Assembly (NCBI GenBank): GCA_002423285.1
Contig: DIVF01000055.1
Coordinates: 1-56,235, forward strand
Length of the DNA: 56,235 nucleotides
Reading direction: 5' to 3'
From: Micavibrio sp. UBA6139
GTDB lineage: Bacteria > Pseudomonadota > Alphaproteobacteria > Micavibrionales > Micavibrionaceae
Part shown: piece by piece, positions 26,053 through 35,111 of the stretch
How the letters are laid out: every line of letters starts with the position of its first letter
Position numbering within the stretch: position 1 is the stretch's first letter
The notes under the pieces: generated by a model
The model's input: only the letters and a program-made list of their open reading frames with translations
Told to the model about the DNA's origin: nothing
Databases searched by the model: none
Translations under genes and position numbers: made by a program

Positions 26053-26080
26053 AGGGTTTTTAAGGGGGCATTGCCCCCTT
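26053..26080 (-). repeat. Dispersed GGGGGC palindromic repeat, copy C
   Basis: The 28 bases at 26053-26080 are the exact reverse complement of copy A (5322-5349), with the palindromic core AAGGGGGCATTGCCCCCTT at 26062-26080. It lies between rppH and the bidirectional terminator shared with tolB. Confidence 0.86.
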
Positions 26081-26103
26081 AACACCTTTAGCTTTACTCA
26101 ATA

Positions 26104-26132
26104 AAAAAACCCGCCATTACAGCGGGTTTTTT
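26104..26132. terminator. Bidirectional intrinsic terminator between rppH and tolB
   Basis: AAAAAACCCGC (26104-26114) pairs with GCGGGTTTTTT (26122-26132) around CATTACA. The A-run and T-run allow termination from both convergent operons. Confidence 0.93.
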
Positions 26133-26137
26133 ATTCT

Positions 26138-27460
26138 TTATGGGTTTACAGGGGACCAGGCAGGATCAGAACCATCTTGCGGAGTGCGCAGGACACGTTC
26201 GTTGTAACCGGTCAGATCAACTGTATAGACCTTGGCGGAACGACCTGTTGAGGATGGTGTTTCCTTGAAGTACGTCAGAACACGACCGTTTGGCGACCAG
26301 CTTGGCCCTTCAACGTGGTAGGCCGTGCTGATCAGGCGTTCGCCCTTACCATCTGGACGGATCACGCCGATATAGAACTTGCCACCAGCCATTTTCGTGA
26401 ACGCGATCAAATCACCGCGTGGCGACCAGACCGGATTACCGTAGCGACCTTCACCAAAGGTAATGCGTTGCGGGTTGGAACCATCAGCACCCATGACATA
26501 GATCTGCTGTGTACCGCCACGGTCAGATTCAAAGGCAATCTTGCTGCCATCGGGGGCATAAGACGGCGATGTATCAATCGCGGAGTTATCCGTCAAACGG
26601 CGTGGCTGGCGGCTGCGCAGATCCATCGTATAGATGTCTGTGTTACCGTTTTGCGCCATCGACATAATGACTTTTGAACCATCCGGTGCAAAGCGCGGTG
26701 CGAAGGTCATGCCGGGGAAATCGCCCAGAACTTCCTGACGGCCGGAATCGATGTCATAGAGGTAAACGCGCGGCTTCTTCTTATAATAGGCCATATAGGT
26801 AATGACCTGGTTGTTTGGTGAGAAGCGCGGTGTCAGGACCAGATAAGACCCATCGGTCAGGTAATGATGGTTTGCACCATCCTGATCCATGATCGCCAGA
26901 CGCTTGACGCGTGCGGTGGATGGACCGGATTCAGAAATGTAAACAATGCGGGTATCAAAATAACCGTTTTCACCGGTAATACGCTTATAAATCTCATCCG
27001 AGATAATATGCGCGATACGGCGCCAGTTTTGCGGGGTTGTTGTATAGGCCATGCCGGAAAGCTGGGCCTGTCCATAAACATCCCACAGGCGGAATTCAAC
27101 GCGCGTGCGGCCATCTGCCGAGGTCGTCACTGTGCCTGTTACCAAGGCCTGCGCATTGCTGGCGCGCCATTCGGCAAAACGCACACCATCCGCAGCGATT
27201 GAGGCTGGCGATTGAATAAAGGATGACGGATTCAGGGGACGGAACAAACCTGTGCGTTCAAGGTTGGCGGTGATGATTTTTGGCATCTCCGTCGCCATTT
27301 CCTGTTGGTTTGGCATGGTCGAATGGAATGTGGTGATGGCCACAGGCATTGGCTCTTGAATGCCGGATGTCACGTTCACCTGCAATTCTGCGCGAGCAGA
27401 CGCAAATGGCATGACAACAAGCGCCAGCGCCAGCGCCAGAAGAAGGATTTTCTTAAACAT
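26138..27460 (-). CDS. tolB: Tol-Pal system periplasmic protein TolB
   Basis: A 440-residue beta-propeller protein of the Tol envelope-constriction system. It has a signal peptide (cleavage near ASARA), an N-terminal domain that can contact TolA or Pal, and repeated propeller blades with the recurrent pattern SPxG/DGSKI (FSPNNQVITYMAYY, FAPDGSKVIMSMA, YAPDGSKIAFESD, WSPRGDLIAF, WSPNGRVLTYF). It is last in the ybgC-tolQRAB series; pal does not follow, because a terminator and rppH come next. Confidence 0.97.
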   Translation of the reverse strand: MFKKILLLALALALVVMPFASARAELQVNVTSGIQEPMPVAITTFHSTMPNQQEMATEMPKIITANLERTGLFRPLNPSSFIQSPASIAADGVRFAEWRASNAQALVTGTVTTSADGRTRVEFRLWDVYGQAQLSGMAYTTTPQNWRRIAHIISDEIYKRITGENGYFDTRIVYISESGPSTARVKRLAIMDQDGANHHYLTDGSYLVLTPRFSPNNQVITYMAYYKKKPRVYLYDIDSGRQEVLGDFPGMTFAPRFAPDGSKVIMSMAQNGNTDIYTMDLRSRQPRRLTDNSAIDTSPSYAPDGSKIAFESDRGGTQQIYVMGADGSNPQRITFGEGRYGNPVWSPRGDLIAFTKMAGGKFYIGVIRPDGKGERLISTAYHVEGPSWSPNGRVLTYFKETPSSTGRSAKVYTVDLTGYNERVLRTPQDGSDPAWSPVNP

Positions 27461-27489
27461 TATAAAACCTCTTTGAACAGGATTTGGTA

Positions 27490-28380
27490 TTAAAGAATTT
27501 GACTTGGATCGAAGGTTGCATTGATGACTTTCCAGTCATTGTACTTATCAAGCGGTAACTGGAAAGGCGTACAGTTCGGGTCACGGACAGCACGGAGCGC
27601 ACTATCGGCCGCAGCCCGATAAATTCCATCGGCATTATAGCGCAGCTGGTCAACAATAACAGCCTGACGCAGCGTTCCATCCGAATTCATAAACAGTTTC
27701 AGGTCAACAACCAGATTTTCGGCATAACGGGCCCCCGCCAGCACGTTCCAGCAATTCCGCAGCTGCAACGCCAGCGCATCCATTTCGCTGATCGTCATGC
27801 GTTCACCCAGCGGCAATGGTTGGGCGGCCTGTGGTTTCGCCTCTGCCGTGCCGACGTCCTTGGACGGTTCCGGTTTTTGTTCCTGCAGGTTTTTTAGCAA
27901 AGACGCGAATGGGTCTTCCTGTGCTTCAGCCGGTTTTTCTTCGGTCAGCACGGGCCGTGGTTTTGGCTTCGGCTTTGGTTTTTCAATTTCTTTCTTCTCG
28001 ACCTTTTTCTCTGGCGGCTTGTCCTTTTCCTTTGCAGGCAGGGCCAGCTCATCCATCGGCGGTGCGACAGGGCGTGGTGGTTCGGCCACTTGCTTTGGCG
28101 CTTGTTTCGGGCGTTCAGGTTCTGCCTTTGGCGGTTCCTTCACATCCTCAACAGGTTTTACAACCGCGCGTTCCGCAGGTTTATCGGTCATGGTCTTATC
28201 GCTGATCTCAACCATTTCAATTGGAATGGCCGGAGGCAGCGGATCACGTTCTTTCACGATATAAGGCAGACCAAAAATCCCCACGATTACAACCGCGCCA
28301 TGAATCATCAGCGAGGTCATGAGCGCAGAGCTCATCCCCGGTGGTTGTTCAACAATATGACGTTTCTTGGCGGCGTTCAT
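27490..28380 (-). CDS. tolA: Cell-envelope protein TolA
   Basis: A 296-residue protein with an N-terminal membrane segment (about 18-40, LMTSLMIHGAVVIVGIFGLPYIV), a long Lys/Pro/Glu-rich middle (about 60-190), and a C-terminal domain (about 200-296, CWNVLAGARYAENLVVDLKL) like TolA/TonB. It couples TolQR energy to TolB and Pal. It lies between tolR and tolB on one strand; composition of the linker is what one expects. Confidence 0.9.
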   Translation of the reverse strand: MNAAKKRHIVEQPPGMSSALMTSLMIHGAVVIVGIFGLPYIVKERDPLPPAIPIEMVEISDKTMTDKPAERAVVKPVEDVKEPPKAEPERPKQAPKQVAEPPRPVAPPMDELALPAKEKDKPPEKKVEKKEIEKPKPKPKPRPVLTEEKPAEAQEDPFASLLKNLQEQKPEPSKDVGTAEAKPQAAQPLPLGERMTISEMDALALQLRNCWNVLAGARYAENLVVDLKLFMNSDGTLRQAVIVDQLRYNADGIYRAAADSALRAVRDPNCTPFQLPLDKYNDWKVINATFDPSQIL

Positions 28381-28418
28381 AGGATACAGAGTCGTTGGAA
28401 TTTATGGCGGGAATATGG

Positions 28419-28856
28419 TTACTTTGAAGGACTTGAAATCAGGGCAACTTTTCTGAAACCGCCCTTGTTAATCGCACCGATCACATCCATCACCATCCCA
28501 TAATCCAATGACTGGTCCGCACGGATAAACACACGGCGGTCAGGGTCATTATTGGTCATGGATGATAACAATGTCAGCAAACGGTCACGGTCCACTTCGG
28601 TTTCACCGACATAGATTTTGCCGTCCTTGGCGATGTTCACTTCAAGCGGCTTGTTATCGTCATCTTGAATCTGGCGTGCTTCGGATTTTGGCAGGTCGAT
28701 TGGCACACCGGCACTCAGCAAGGGTGCCGTCACCATGAACACAATCAACAGAACCAACATCACATCAACCATCGGCGTGACGTTGATTTCCGACATCGGA
28801 CGGTAAAGACTGCTGCGGCCACGGGCTTGCCCGCCGGATTGAAGGTTCGCGCCCAT
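28419..28856 (-). CDS. tolR: Biopolymer transport protein TolR
   Basis: A 145-residue ExbD/TolR family protein. The membrane segment (about 27-46, VTPMVDVMLVLLIVFMVTAP) contains the Asp needed for proton use, followed by a periplasmic domain (PIDLPKSEARQ, VFIRADQSLDYGMVM). The ATG overlaps the tolQ stop by one base (TAATG), so translation is coupled. Confidence 0.96.
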   Translation of the reverse strand: MGANLQSGGQARGRSSLYRPMSEINVTPMVDVMLVLLIVFMVTAPLLSAGVPIDLPKSEARQIQDDDNKPLEVNIAKDGKIYVGETEVDRDRLLTLLSSMTNNDPDRRVFIRADQSLDYGMVMDVIGAINKGGFRKVALISSPSK

Positions 28857-29665
28857 TATGCAACCTTCCAGTCATCTTTTTTAGCGCTGGCATTTGTGCC
28901 TGTACCCGTGCTGCTGACGCCACGACCGGATTCAAAATTATCCAGATGACGCGACAGGATGGCTGCGAATTCAGAAACAAACGCGTCCAGACGGTCCGCA
29001 TAACGGCGCAGATCATTGGTGAATTTGTTATAGGCGATCACGGCTGGAATAGCGGCAACCAGACCAAGCGCCGTCGCAAACAGCGCTTCAGCAATACCCG
29101 GTGCCACAACGGCCAGTGAGGTGTTCTGCGTGGACGCAATGGCCGTGAAGCTGTTCATGATCCCCCAGACGGTCCCGAACAGGCCGACGAAGGTCGCGGT
29201 GGAACCGACGTTGGCCAGAAAGGTCATGCCGCGTTCCAGTGCGTTCATTTCGCGGTTAATGCTGATCGACATGGCGCGTTCAACGCGCTGGCGCAGGGAC
29301 GCCTGCATGCTTTCTTTAGATGGCAAACCACCGGACACGCCGTTTTGCCATTCTTCCATACCGGCAGCGAAGGTTTTAATGACGGGATCTTGCTTCCCCT
29401 TCTTCACGCGCTGATACAGTTTATCGAGCGGCTCACCCGACCAGAACGCATCTTCGAAACGGTCGGCGCGTTTGTTCAGGCGTTTCAGGGCCATGCGTTT
29501 ATCAATGATGATGGTCCAGCTCCATACGGAAGCGAACAGCAAGGCCATCATCACGACCTTCACAACGAGATCAGCCTGCATGAACATGCCAAACATGCTG
29601 AAATCATGGACAACGTTTGCCCCGACATTGGCTGCATCAACGGCTCTATCAACTGCGGTGGTCAT
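28856..29665 (-). CDS. tolQ: Tol-Pal system proton channel TolQ
   Basis: A 269-residue MotA/TolQ/ExbB family protein with three membrane segments (about 27-48, 160-182, 195-215). The segments around GSTATFVGLFGTVWGIMNSF and IAEALFATALGLVAAIPAVIAYNKF are family signatures. With TolR it forms the energising motor. It is downstream of ybgC by 17 bases and directly upstream of tolR. Confidence 0.96.
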   Translation of the reverse strand: MTTAVDRAVDAANVGANVVHDFSMFGMFMQADLVVKVVMMALLFASVWSWTIIIDKRMALKRLNKRADRFEDAFWSGEPLDKLYQRVKKGKQDPVIKTFAAGMEEWQNGVSGGLPSKESMQASLRQRVERAMSISINREMNALERGMTFLANVGSTATFVGLFGTVWGIMNSFTAIASTQNTSLAVVAPGIAEALFATALGLVAAIPAVIAYNKFTNDLRRYADRLDAFVSEFAAILSRHLDNFESGRGVSSTGTGTNASAKKDDWKVA

Positions 29666-29682
29666 GGTTTACTGCCTTCTTA

Positions 29683-30096
29683 CTAATCAGGGGTGGTCAT
29701 AAAAGGAATCATTCTGTCCCGCATATTATCCGGCATGCGGACCGGTTTGGCTTCCAAAGTTACACAGACCAGAATCACGTCCATGGAGCAAACCAAAACA
29801 TCGTGGCAAAAAATAGACTGTTTCATCGTAAAAGACGCGTTTTTTAACGCTGAAATCCCGGTTTTTACCGTTAAAAGATCATCCAGACGGGCCGGATAGA
29901 GATAATCGATGTCCATTTTGCGGACAACGAAGAAAATTCCGGGTTTTTCCTGCAGAGAAATATGGTCGTAACCCGCTGCGCGCAGAAGCTCAGTCCGCCC
30001 CCGCTCCGCATATTTCAGGTAATTAGCATGATAGACAATGCCCCCGGCATCGGTGTCTTCATAATAGACCCGGGCGGTGATTTCATGTTCAGCCAT
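29683..30096 (-). CDS. ybgC: Tol-Pal-associated acyl-CoA thioesterase YbgC
   Basis: A 137-residue hot-dog-fold thioesterase (4-hydroxybenzoyl-CoA thioesterase family). The diagnostic segment is RVYYEDTDAGGIVYHANYLK, with the catalytic Asp (YEDTDAGG). The gene overlaps the end of ruvB by 8 bases and precedes tolQ, the usual order. Confidence 0.95.
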   Translation of the reverse strand: MAEHEITARVYYEDTDAGGIVYHANYLKYAERGRTELLRAAGYDHISLQEKPGIFFVVRKMDIDYLYPARLDDLLTVKTGISALKNASFTMKQSIFCHDVLVCSMDVILVCVTLEAKPVRMPDNMRDRMIPFMTTPD

Positions 30097-31138
30097 CTGT
30101 CCGCTCCATCAGATCAAATTGCAGATCGGTGCGCGGGGCCATACCCAGATATTTATAACCCCGTTCCGATAGCATCCGGCCACGCGGCGTGCGCTGGACC
30201 AGACCTTGCTGCATCAGATACGGCTCAATCACATCTTCGATCACATCACGTTGATCAGATAGGGCCGCTGCCAGAGTTTCAACCCCGACCGGGCCGCCGC
30301 CATAATTTTCAGCGATGCAGCGTAAATAGCGACGGTCCATCCCGTCCAACCCTTGCGCATCAACATCAAGGCGTTTTAAGGATTCATCGGCGGCGGCCGC
30401 ATCAATCGTGCTAGCCCCCAGAACATGGGCGAAGTCACGCACCCGGCGTGTCAGACGCCCCGCAATACGCGGTGTGCCGCGTGAGCGTTTGGCGATTTCA
30501 TAGGCCCCTTCGGGCGTTAACGGCATATTCAAAATACCCGCCGCGCGGCTGACGATTTTGGTCAGTTCTTCCGGCGTATAAAATTCCAGACGCAGCGGAA
30601 TGCCAAAACGGTCGCGCAATGGGTTGGTCAGCAAACCACTGCGTGTGGTCGCGCCAATCAGGGTGAATTTTGGCAGGTCAATCTGGACGGAGCGCGCCGC
30701 TGGACCTTCCCCGATAATCAAATCCAGTTTTCCATCTTCCATGGCCGGGTAGAGGATTTCTTCCACGGTCGCATTCAAACGATGGATTTCATCGATGAAC
30801 AAAACATCGTTTGGTTCCAGATTGGTCAAGATCGCGGCCAGATCACCGGCGCGGGCGATAACAGGCCCCGATGTCGCACGGAACCCAACACCCATTTCAC
30901 GCGCAATAATCTGCGCCAGTGTCGTTTTCCCCAAACCCGGCGGGCCAAAGAGAAGAACATGATCGAGGGCATCGCCACGGCTTTTGGCGGCTTCCACAAA
31001 CACGCGCAGATTTTCGCGCAATGATTTCTGGCCGACGAAATCATCAAGACGTGATGGACGGATCGCCAGCTCATCCGGGGTTTCATCCTCCAGACGCTGC
31101 ATATCCAAATCAGGGTTTTTTTCGGTCGCGGATTTCAT
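30089..31138 (-). CDS. ruvB: Holliday junction helicase subunit RuvB
   Basis: A 349-residue AAA+ motor that drives branch migration of Holliday junctions. It shows RPSRLDDFVGQ, Walker A (GPPGLGKTT), Walker B/sensor (FIDEIHRLN), the arginine finger region (RDRFGIPLRLEFYT) and a C-terminal winged helix (TPRGRMLSERGYKYLG). A TTG at 31141 also opens this frame; I choose the ATG at 31138, which overlaps the ruvA stop (TGATG). Confidence 0.97.
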   Translation of the reverse strand: MKSATEKNPDLDMQRLEDETPDELAIRPSRLDDFVGQKSLRENLRVFVEAAKSRGDALDHVLLFGPPGLGKTTLAQIIAREMGVGFRATSGPVIARAGDLAAILTNLEPNDVLFIDEIHRLNATVEEILYPAMEDGKLDLIIGEGPAARSVQIDLPKFTLIGATTRSGLLTNPLRDRFGIPLRLEFYTPEELTKIVSRAAGILNMPLTPEGAYEIAKRSRGTPRIAGRLTRRVRDFAHVLGASTIDAAAADESLKRLDVDAQGLDGMDRRYLRCIAENYGGGPVGVETLAAALSDQRDVIEDVIEPYLMQQGLVQRTPRGRMLSERGYKYLGMAPRTDLQFDLMERTDG

Positions 31139-31764
31139 CAATTGGAAAGTTCCTTGAGCGCAAGACGGATCAGATCCTGAAGATTATCATTGTCGTTGGC
31201 CTTTTGACGGGCCTGAAGAACAGCCGTATAGGCTTCGGTACGAGCATAGCCGAGATTGACCAGTGCCGATACCGCATCACTATCAATATCCACGGCAGCA
31301 TTCGAGGGCGCAGCCCCCTTCACCACCACGGCCTTTTTGCCCTTGGCGGCAGAGAGGTCCATCTTCGCGGCCTTATCCTTTAATTCAGTGACAATCCGCG
31401 TGGCCAGTTTTGGGCCGACACCATCGGCCTGACGCAGTGTGGATGCATCTTGCGCCGCAATCGCAAAGGCCAGTTGTTCCGGTGCGCAGGCACTCAAAAT
31501 CGCCAAACCCACGCGCATGCCAACGCCTTGCACACTGGTCAGCAAGCGGCACCATTCCTGTTCCGCTGCATCGGCAAAGCCGTAAAGGTGGAAATGATCT
31601 TCGCGGACATGGGTATCGATCAGCAAGGATACAGGATCACCCTTATTACCAATGCGCGATAAAGTGCGGCCACTGGCAAAAACCTGATACCCGACACCGT
31701 TCACATCGATGATCAGGGAGTCAGCGGCGGTGCTGTCTAAAATTCCGGTCAGCTTCGCAATCAT
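31138..31764 (-). CDS. ruvA: Holliday junction DNA-binding subunit RuvA
   Basis: A 208-residue protein. Domain I starts MIAKLTGILDS, domain II carries two helix-hairpin-helix motifs (LLTSVQGVGMRVGLAIL and LRQADGVGPKLATRIVTEL), and domain III (ALVNLGYARTEAYTAVLQA) contacts RuvB. Length is normal. It sits between ruvC, which ends immediately before its start, and ruvB, with which it overlaps. Confidence 0.97.
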   Translation of the reverse strand: MIAKLTGILDSTAADSLIIDVNGVGYQVFASGRTLSRIGNKGDPVSLLIDTHVREDHFHLYGFADAAEQEWCRLLTSVQGVGMRVGLAILSACAPEQLAFAIAAQDASTLRQADGVGPKLATRIVTELKDKAAKMDLSAAKGKKAVVVKGAAPSNAAVDIDSDAVSALVNLGYARTEAYTAVLQARQKANDNDNLQDLIRLALKELSN

Positions 31765-32271
31765 TTACTTCAATCCCCCCATGATACCGCCCATGCGTTT
31801 CCGGCTGGCGGCGTGGTGTGCGTGGCAGATGGCAATCGCCAAGGCATCGGCGGCATCGGGGCCCATTTTCCCGGCAGCAGGAAGCAAAACAGCAATCATC
31901 GCGCCGATTTGATCCTTGGCCGCATGGCCCGTACCCACAACCGATTTTTTAACAAGGTTTGGCGCATATTCAGAAACAGATAAACCCATCCGCGCCGGGG
32001 TCACCATGGCGGCCCCACGGGCCGCACCGAGTTTCAAGGCACTGGCCGGGTTGTTATTGACGAATGTTTCTTCGATGGCCACTTCTTCCGGCGACCATTC
32101 CGTAATGATCTTTTCCAGACCCCAGGAAATTTCCGCCAGACGTTCCGCAATAGACAATGTGGAGTCGGTTTTAATCATGCCGCAGGAAATGAATTTCAAG
32201 GCATGCCCTTCGGTGTGGATTACCCCCCACCCCATTTTCTGCAAACCCGGATCTATTCCCAAAATACGCAT
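31765..32271 (-). CDS. ruvC: Holliday junction resolvase RuvC
   Basis: A 168-residue endonuclease that cuts Holliday junctions. Catalytic carboxylates: Asp7 in MRILGIDPGL, Glu in VAIEETFVNNNP, and the C-terminal Asp pair in GPDAADALAIAICHAHH. It starts with ATG 2 bases after the yebC stop and abuts ruvA. Confidence 0.97.
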   Translation of the reverse strand: MRILGIDPGLQKMGWGVIHTEGHALKFISCGMIKTDSTLSIAERLAEISWGLEKIITEWSPEEVAIEETFVNNNPASALKLGAARGAAMVTPARMGLSVSEYAPNLVKKSVVGTGHAAKDQIGAMIAVLLPAAGKMGPDAADALAIAICHAHHAASRKRMGGIMGGLK

Positions 32272-32273
32272 AT

Positions 32274-33023
32274 CTATGCCAGCAACCGTTCCATCATTTC
32301 TTCACTCAGTTCCAGATTGGTGGTGACGCTTTGCACGTCATCGTTATCTTCTAAAACGTCGATCAGTTTTAATACCGACTGTGCCTGCTCCTCCGTCACT
32401 TCCGCCATAACGTTTGGTTTCCAAACGAGGGCCGATTTTTCAGCAGCACCAAATTTTTCCTCAAGCGCATCACGCACAGCGGCAAAATCATTCGGCTGGC
32501 AGTTGATTTCGTGGAATTCTGCTGTGCTTTCGCAGTTATCTGCACCGCATTCAACGGCGGCCTCAAACATTGCATCGGCACTGGCGGTTTTCGCCGGATA
32601 GATAATCATGCCAAGGCGGTCAAACATAAAGCTGACCGAATTGCTTTCACCCAGATTGCCGCCATATTTAGAAAAGGCCGGGCGCACATCGCCCGCCGTG
32701 CGGTTGCGGTTATTGGTCAGGGCGTCAACGATGACCGCAACACCGCCCGGACCGTAACCTTCGTAACGAATCTCTTCATAGTTATCATCGGCCCCTGCGC
32801 CTGTGGCGCTGTCGATGGCTTTTTTGATGCGGTCGTTCGGCATGTTTTCTTCGCGGCCCCAAAGAATGGCGGCACGCAGACGCGGATTCATCGCCGGGTC
32901 ACCGCCACCTTGTTTGGCAGCAACGGTAATTTCGCGTCCGATTTTGGTGAAGATTTTTGCCCGCTTGGCGTCTTGGCGACCCTTGCGATGCATGATGTTA
33001 CTATATTGGGAATGTCCGGCCAT
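32274..33023 (-). CDS. yebC: YebC/PmpR family regulatory protein
   Basis: A 249-residue TACO1/YebC family protein. The start MAGHSQYSNIMHRKGRQDAK is diagnostic, so I place it at 33023 rather than at the longer frame from 33113. ENMPNDRIKKAIDSATG and YEGYGPGGVAVIVDALTNNRNRT are further signatures. Family members act as transcription regulators or as translation factors at proline stretches. It heads the ruv-tol series on the minus strand. Confidence 0.96.
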   Translation of the reverse strand: MAGHSQYSNIMHRKGRQDAKRAKIFTKIGREITVAAKQGGGDPAMNPRLRAAILWGREENMPNDRIKKAIDSATGAGADDNYEEIRYEGYGPGGVAVIVDALTNNRNRTAGDVRPAFSKYGGNLGESNSVSFMFDRLGMIIYPAKTASADAMFEAAVECGADNCESTAEFHEINCQPNDFAAVRDALEEKFGAAEKSALVWKPNVMAEVTEEQAQSVLKLIDVLEDNDDVQSVTTNLELSEEMMERLLA

Positions 33024-33178
33024 GATGATTTTCCAGATTATGCGAAGAAACAAAGAACACTGGCAGAAAACTGCCGTATTTCGGAAGAAAGCGCAACCCG
33101 GGAATAATAACACGATTCACATTGTCCGCAGATAATGCTAAGCTCTTGAAATACACGCGTTTTATTTTTCGTATTCTG

Positions 33179-33193
33179 TTAAGCCTGCGTCAA
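33179..33193. promoter_or_regulatory. CtrA-like site in a divergent promoter region
   Basis: TTAA-N7-TCAA (33179-33193) matches seven of eight bases of the alphaproteobacterial CtrA site TTAA-N7-TTAA. It lies in the divergent gap between yebC and the receiver-domain gene. Weak evidence from one mismatched site. Confidence 0.25.
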
Positions 33194-33258
33194 CGGCCAC
33201 TGCAGTAAAATAGTCAGAACCCACAAATAATAAAATTCAAGAATCGGTTAGCAGATCG

Positions 33259-33903
33259 ATGACTTATCAACTACACCGCATCAGCGTCCTGATCGTTGAA
33301 GATAACCAGCCGATGCTGGAGATCGCCAAATCGCTGCTCCTCACCTTTGGTGTCGGGCATGTTGTTGGCGCGCAAAATGGCGAGGTCGGGTTCAAACGCT
33401 TTTGCGAACACAACCCGGACATCGTCATTGCCGATTGGATGATGAAACCGATGGATGGCATTTCGTTCACACGCATGGTCCGTAACGATCCGCGCAGTCC
33501 CAATGCTTATGTACCGATTATCCTGATGACCGGGTTCAGCGAACGCCGCCGCGTCCTGCAAGCGCGTGATGCTGGTGTGACAGAATTTCTGGTAAAACCT
33601 TTCAATGCCCGCGACTTATATAAACGCATCGCACAGGTCATTGAACGCCCACGCCAGTTTGTCCGGTCTGAAGATTTCTTTGGTCCCGATCGCCGCCGCT
33701 CCCGCGAAGCGGCTGGCACTATCAGCAATTATGTCGGCCCGTTCCGCCGCGAAACCGACAATACCAGCCCGGAATTTTTCAAACGCCTGCGTGACCAGCA
33801 AACCGAAGCCCATGAAACATTGCGCGTAATGCGTGAAAAATCAGGCCTCAGTTCCGGTGACAAGTTCAACATCATCAATCCGAAAGATATTGATTTTCAA
33901 TGA
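33259..33903 (+). CDS. Single receiver-domain (REC) response regulator
   Basis: A 214-residue response regulator. The REC domain (about 8-128) has the acidic pair Glu14-Asp15, phospho-acceptor Asp59 in VIADWMMKPMDG, Thr91 in LMTGF, and Lys113 in FLVKPFNARD. It has no DNA-binding or enzymatic output. The remaining 85 residues (DRRRSREAAGTISNYVGPFRRE and a helical Gln/Glu/Arg region) are unknown. It overlaps the next gene (ATGA), implying that the two products act together. No kinase lies nearby. Confidence 0.87.
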   Translation: MTYQLHRISVLIVEDNQPMLEIAKSLLLTFGVGHVVGAQNGEVGFKRFCEHNPDIVIADWMMKPMDGISFTRMVRNDPRSPNAYVPIILMTGFSERRRVLQARDAGVTEFLVKPFNARDLYKRIAQVIERPRQFVRSEDFFGPDRRRSREAAGTISNYVGPFRRETDNTSPEFFKRLRDQQTEAHETLRVMREKSGLSSGDKFNIINPKDIDFQ

Positions 33904-34475
33904 CAGAAGATCGGCATTTTAATCAGAAGCCCCGCCGCAAGGCCGAGTTCACCCGCCCGCCTAACACATTAAAGGCAAAGGTGGGTTCCGGCGGTTTGAG
34001 CGAAGAGATTTTGAACAAGGCGCAAACGCTGCTTGAAAACAACGCCGTTGATTTTATGCCGCTGGCGGAAATCTATCTGACATCCGTCATGCGCGGCGTT
34101 GAGGTAGCGCGTGAAAAATCAGAGTCCGAAAATGCGGAAATGCTGATCGCACAAATCACTTACCCAACCATGCAGTTAAAAGCCAATGGCGGCATGTTCC
34201 ATTATCATCTGGTCACGCGCACAGCGGATAAGCTGATCCAGTTTCTGGAAGTCATTGAAAGCCCGGATGATGAAGCCCTGGAAATCATTATCGCCTTCCA
34301 CACCACCATACGCGCCATTGTTATGGGCCGGATTACGGGTGATGGCGGGAAATATGGTCAGGATTTACTGGATGCGTTAAACGAAGCGTGCCTGCGTTAC
34401 TTTGACAAGCACCCGCATAAACACAAGGACATCGATTTTGATTACATTCACAAAATCGATGCCCCTGAAGCTTAA
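33900..34475 (+). CDS. Hypothetical partner of the receiver protein, 191 aa
   Basis: Not recognised. Read with a 4-base overlap from the REC gene. The first 30 residues are basic (KPRRKAEFTRPPN) and the rest looks all-helical, with the segments EEILNKAQTLLENNAVDFMPLAEIY and MFHYHLVTRTADKLIQFLEVIESPDDEALEIII. It ends in a His/Lys/Asp-rich tail (HPHKHKDIDFDYIHK). A helical partner tied to a receiver domain might be a phosphotransfer or output protein, but no clear histidine phosphotransfer motif is proven. Confidence 0.72.
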   Translation: MTEDRHFNQKPRRKAEFTRPPNTLKAKVGSGGLSEEILNKAQTLLENNAVDFMPLAEIYLTSVMRGVEVAREKSESENAEMLIAQITYPTMQLKANGGMFHYHLVTRTADKLIQFLEVIESPDDEALEIIIAFHTTIRAIVMGRITGDGGKYGQDLLDALNEACLRYFDKHPHKHKDIDFDYIHKIDAPEA

Positions 34476-34487
34476 TAGCTATTTGAT

Positions 34488-35111
34488 TTAGTTGCAGACC
34501 AGCGTGCCAAATGGAACTGGTTTACGTGACTCCGGCTGCGGGCCCAGATTATGCGCGGCCGCATCCTGTTCCAATGCCGTGACGTAGTACAAAATATCCT
34601 TCACGATATCGCGGGTATATTGGCTGCTGCTGTTTTTGAAAGCTTCTTTCACGCTCTGCACATTACCGGAAAACGCTTTTTCCACCAGCGATTCAACCTG
34701 TGCCGATACTTCACTGCCAGCCACCGGATCAACGGCATTGATGTCAGCCAGACAGTCCGACAAACGTGTACCATAGGCCATTGGCGCAATACGCTGTTGC
34801 CCGGCGACCAGACACGCATATTCCGCAACCAGATAGGCTTCGCATTCCCTATCAACATCCCAAGTCGATGCGTCTTTTTGACCCGTAAACGCGCCTTCGT
34901 TCTTCAGCGCGTGGTAGAGGCGCAGACCGACAGCATCCGTGTCCAACAATGCGTGGCAACGCAGCACGTCATGAAACGGCGCAAGGCTTTTTGGGGATGT
35001 TGCGGAATCCAGAATAATAATGCTGGCAGGGCCCAGATCAAACTGGCGCAGAAACTGGTTTGCGTCGTCCAATACGCGCAATGCGGCTTGGTTTTGAGAT
35101 TGTTGGCTCAT
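34488..35111 (-). CDS. Hypothetical protein, 207 aa
   Basis: Unrecognised soluble helical protein. The frame opens at 35216, but the ATG at 35111 is preceded by GGAGGG about 7 bases upstream and is preferred. It begins SQQSQNQAALRVLDDANQFLRQF. It contains AFHDV-like helical regions and ends in Arg/Pro/Gly sequence with one terminal Cys (FGTLVCN). It converges with the REC partner gene and belongs to the islet between yebC and ymdB. Confidence 0.62.
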   Translation of the reverse strand: MSQQSQNQAALRVLDDANQFLRQFDLGPASIIILDSATSPKSLAPFHDVLRCHALLDTDAVGLRLYHALKNEGAFTGQKDASTWDVDRECEAYLVAEYACLVAGQQRIAPMAYGTRLSDCLADINAVDPVAGSEVSAQVESLVEKAFSGNVQSVKEAFKNSSSQYTRDIVKDILYYVTALEQDAAAHNLGPQPESRKPVPFGTLVCN

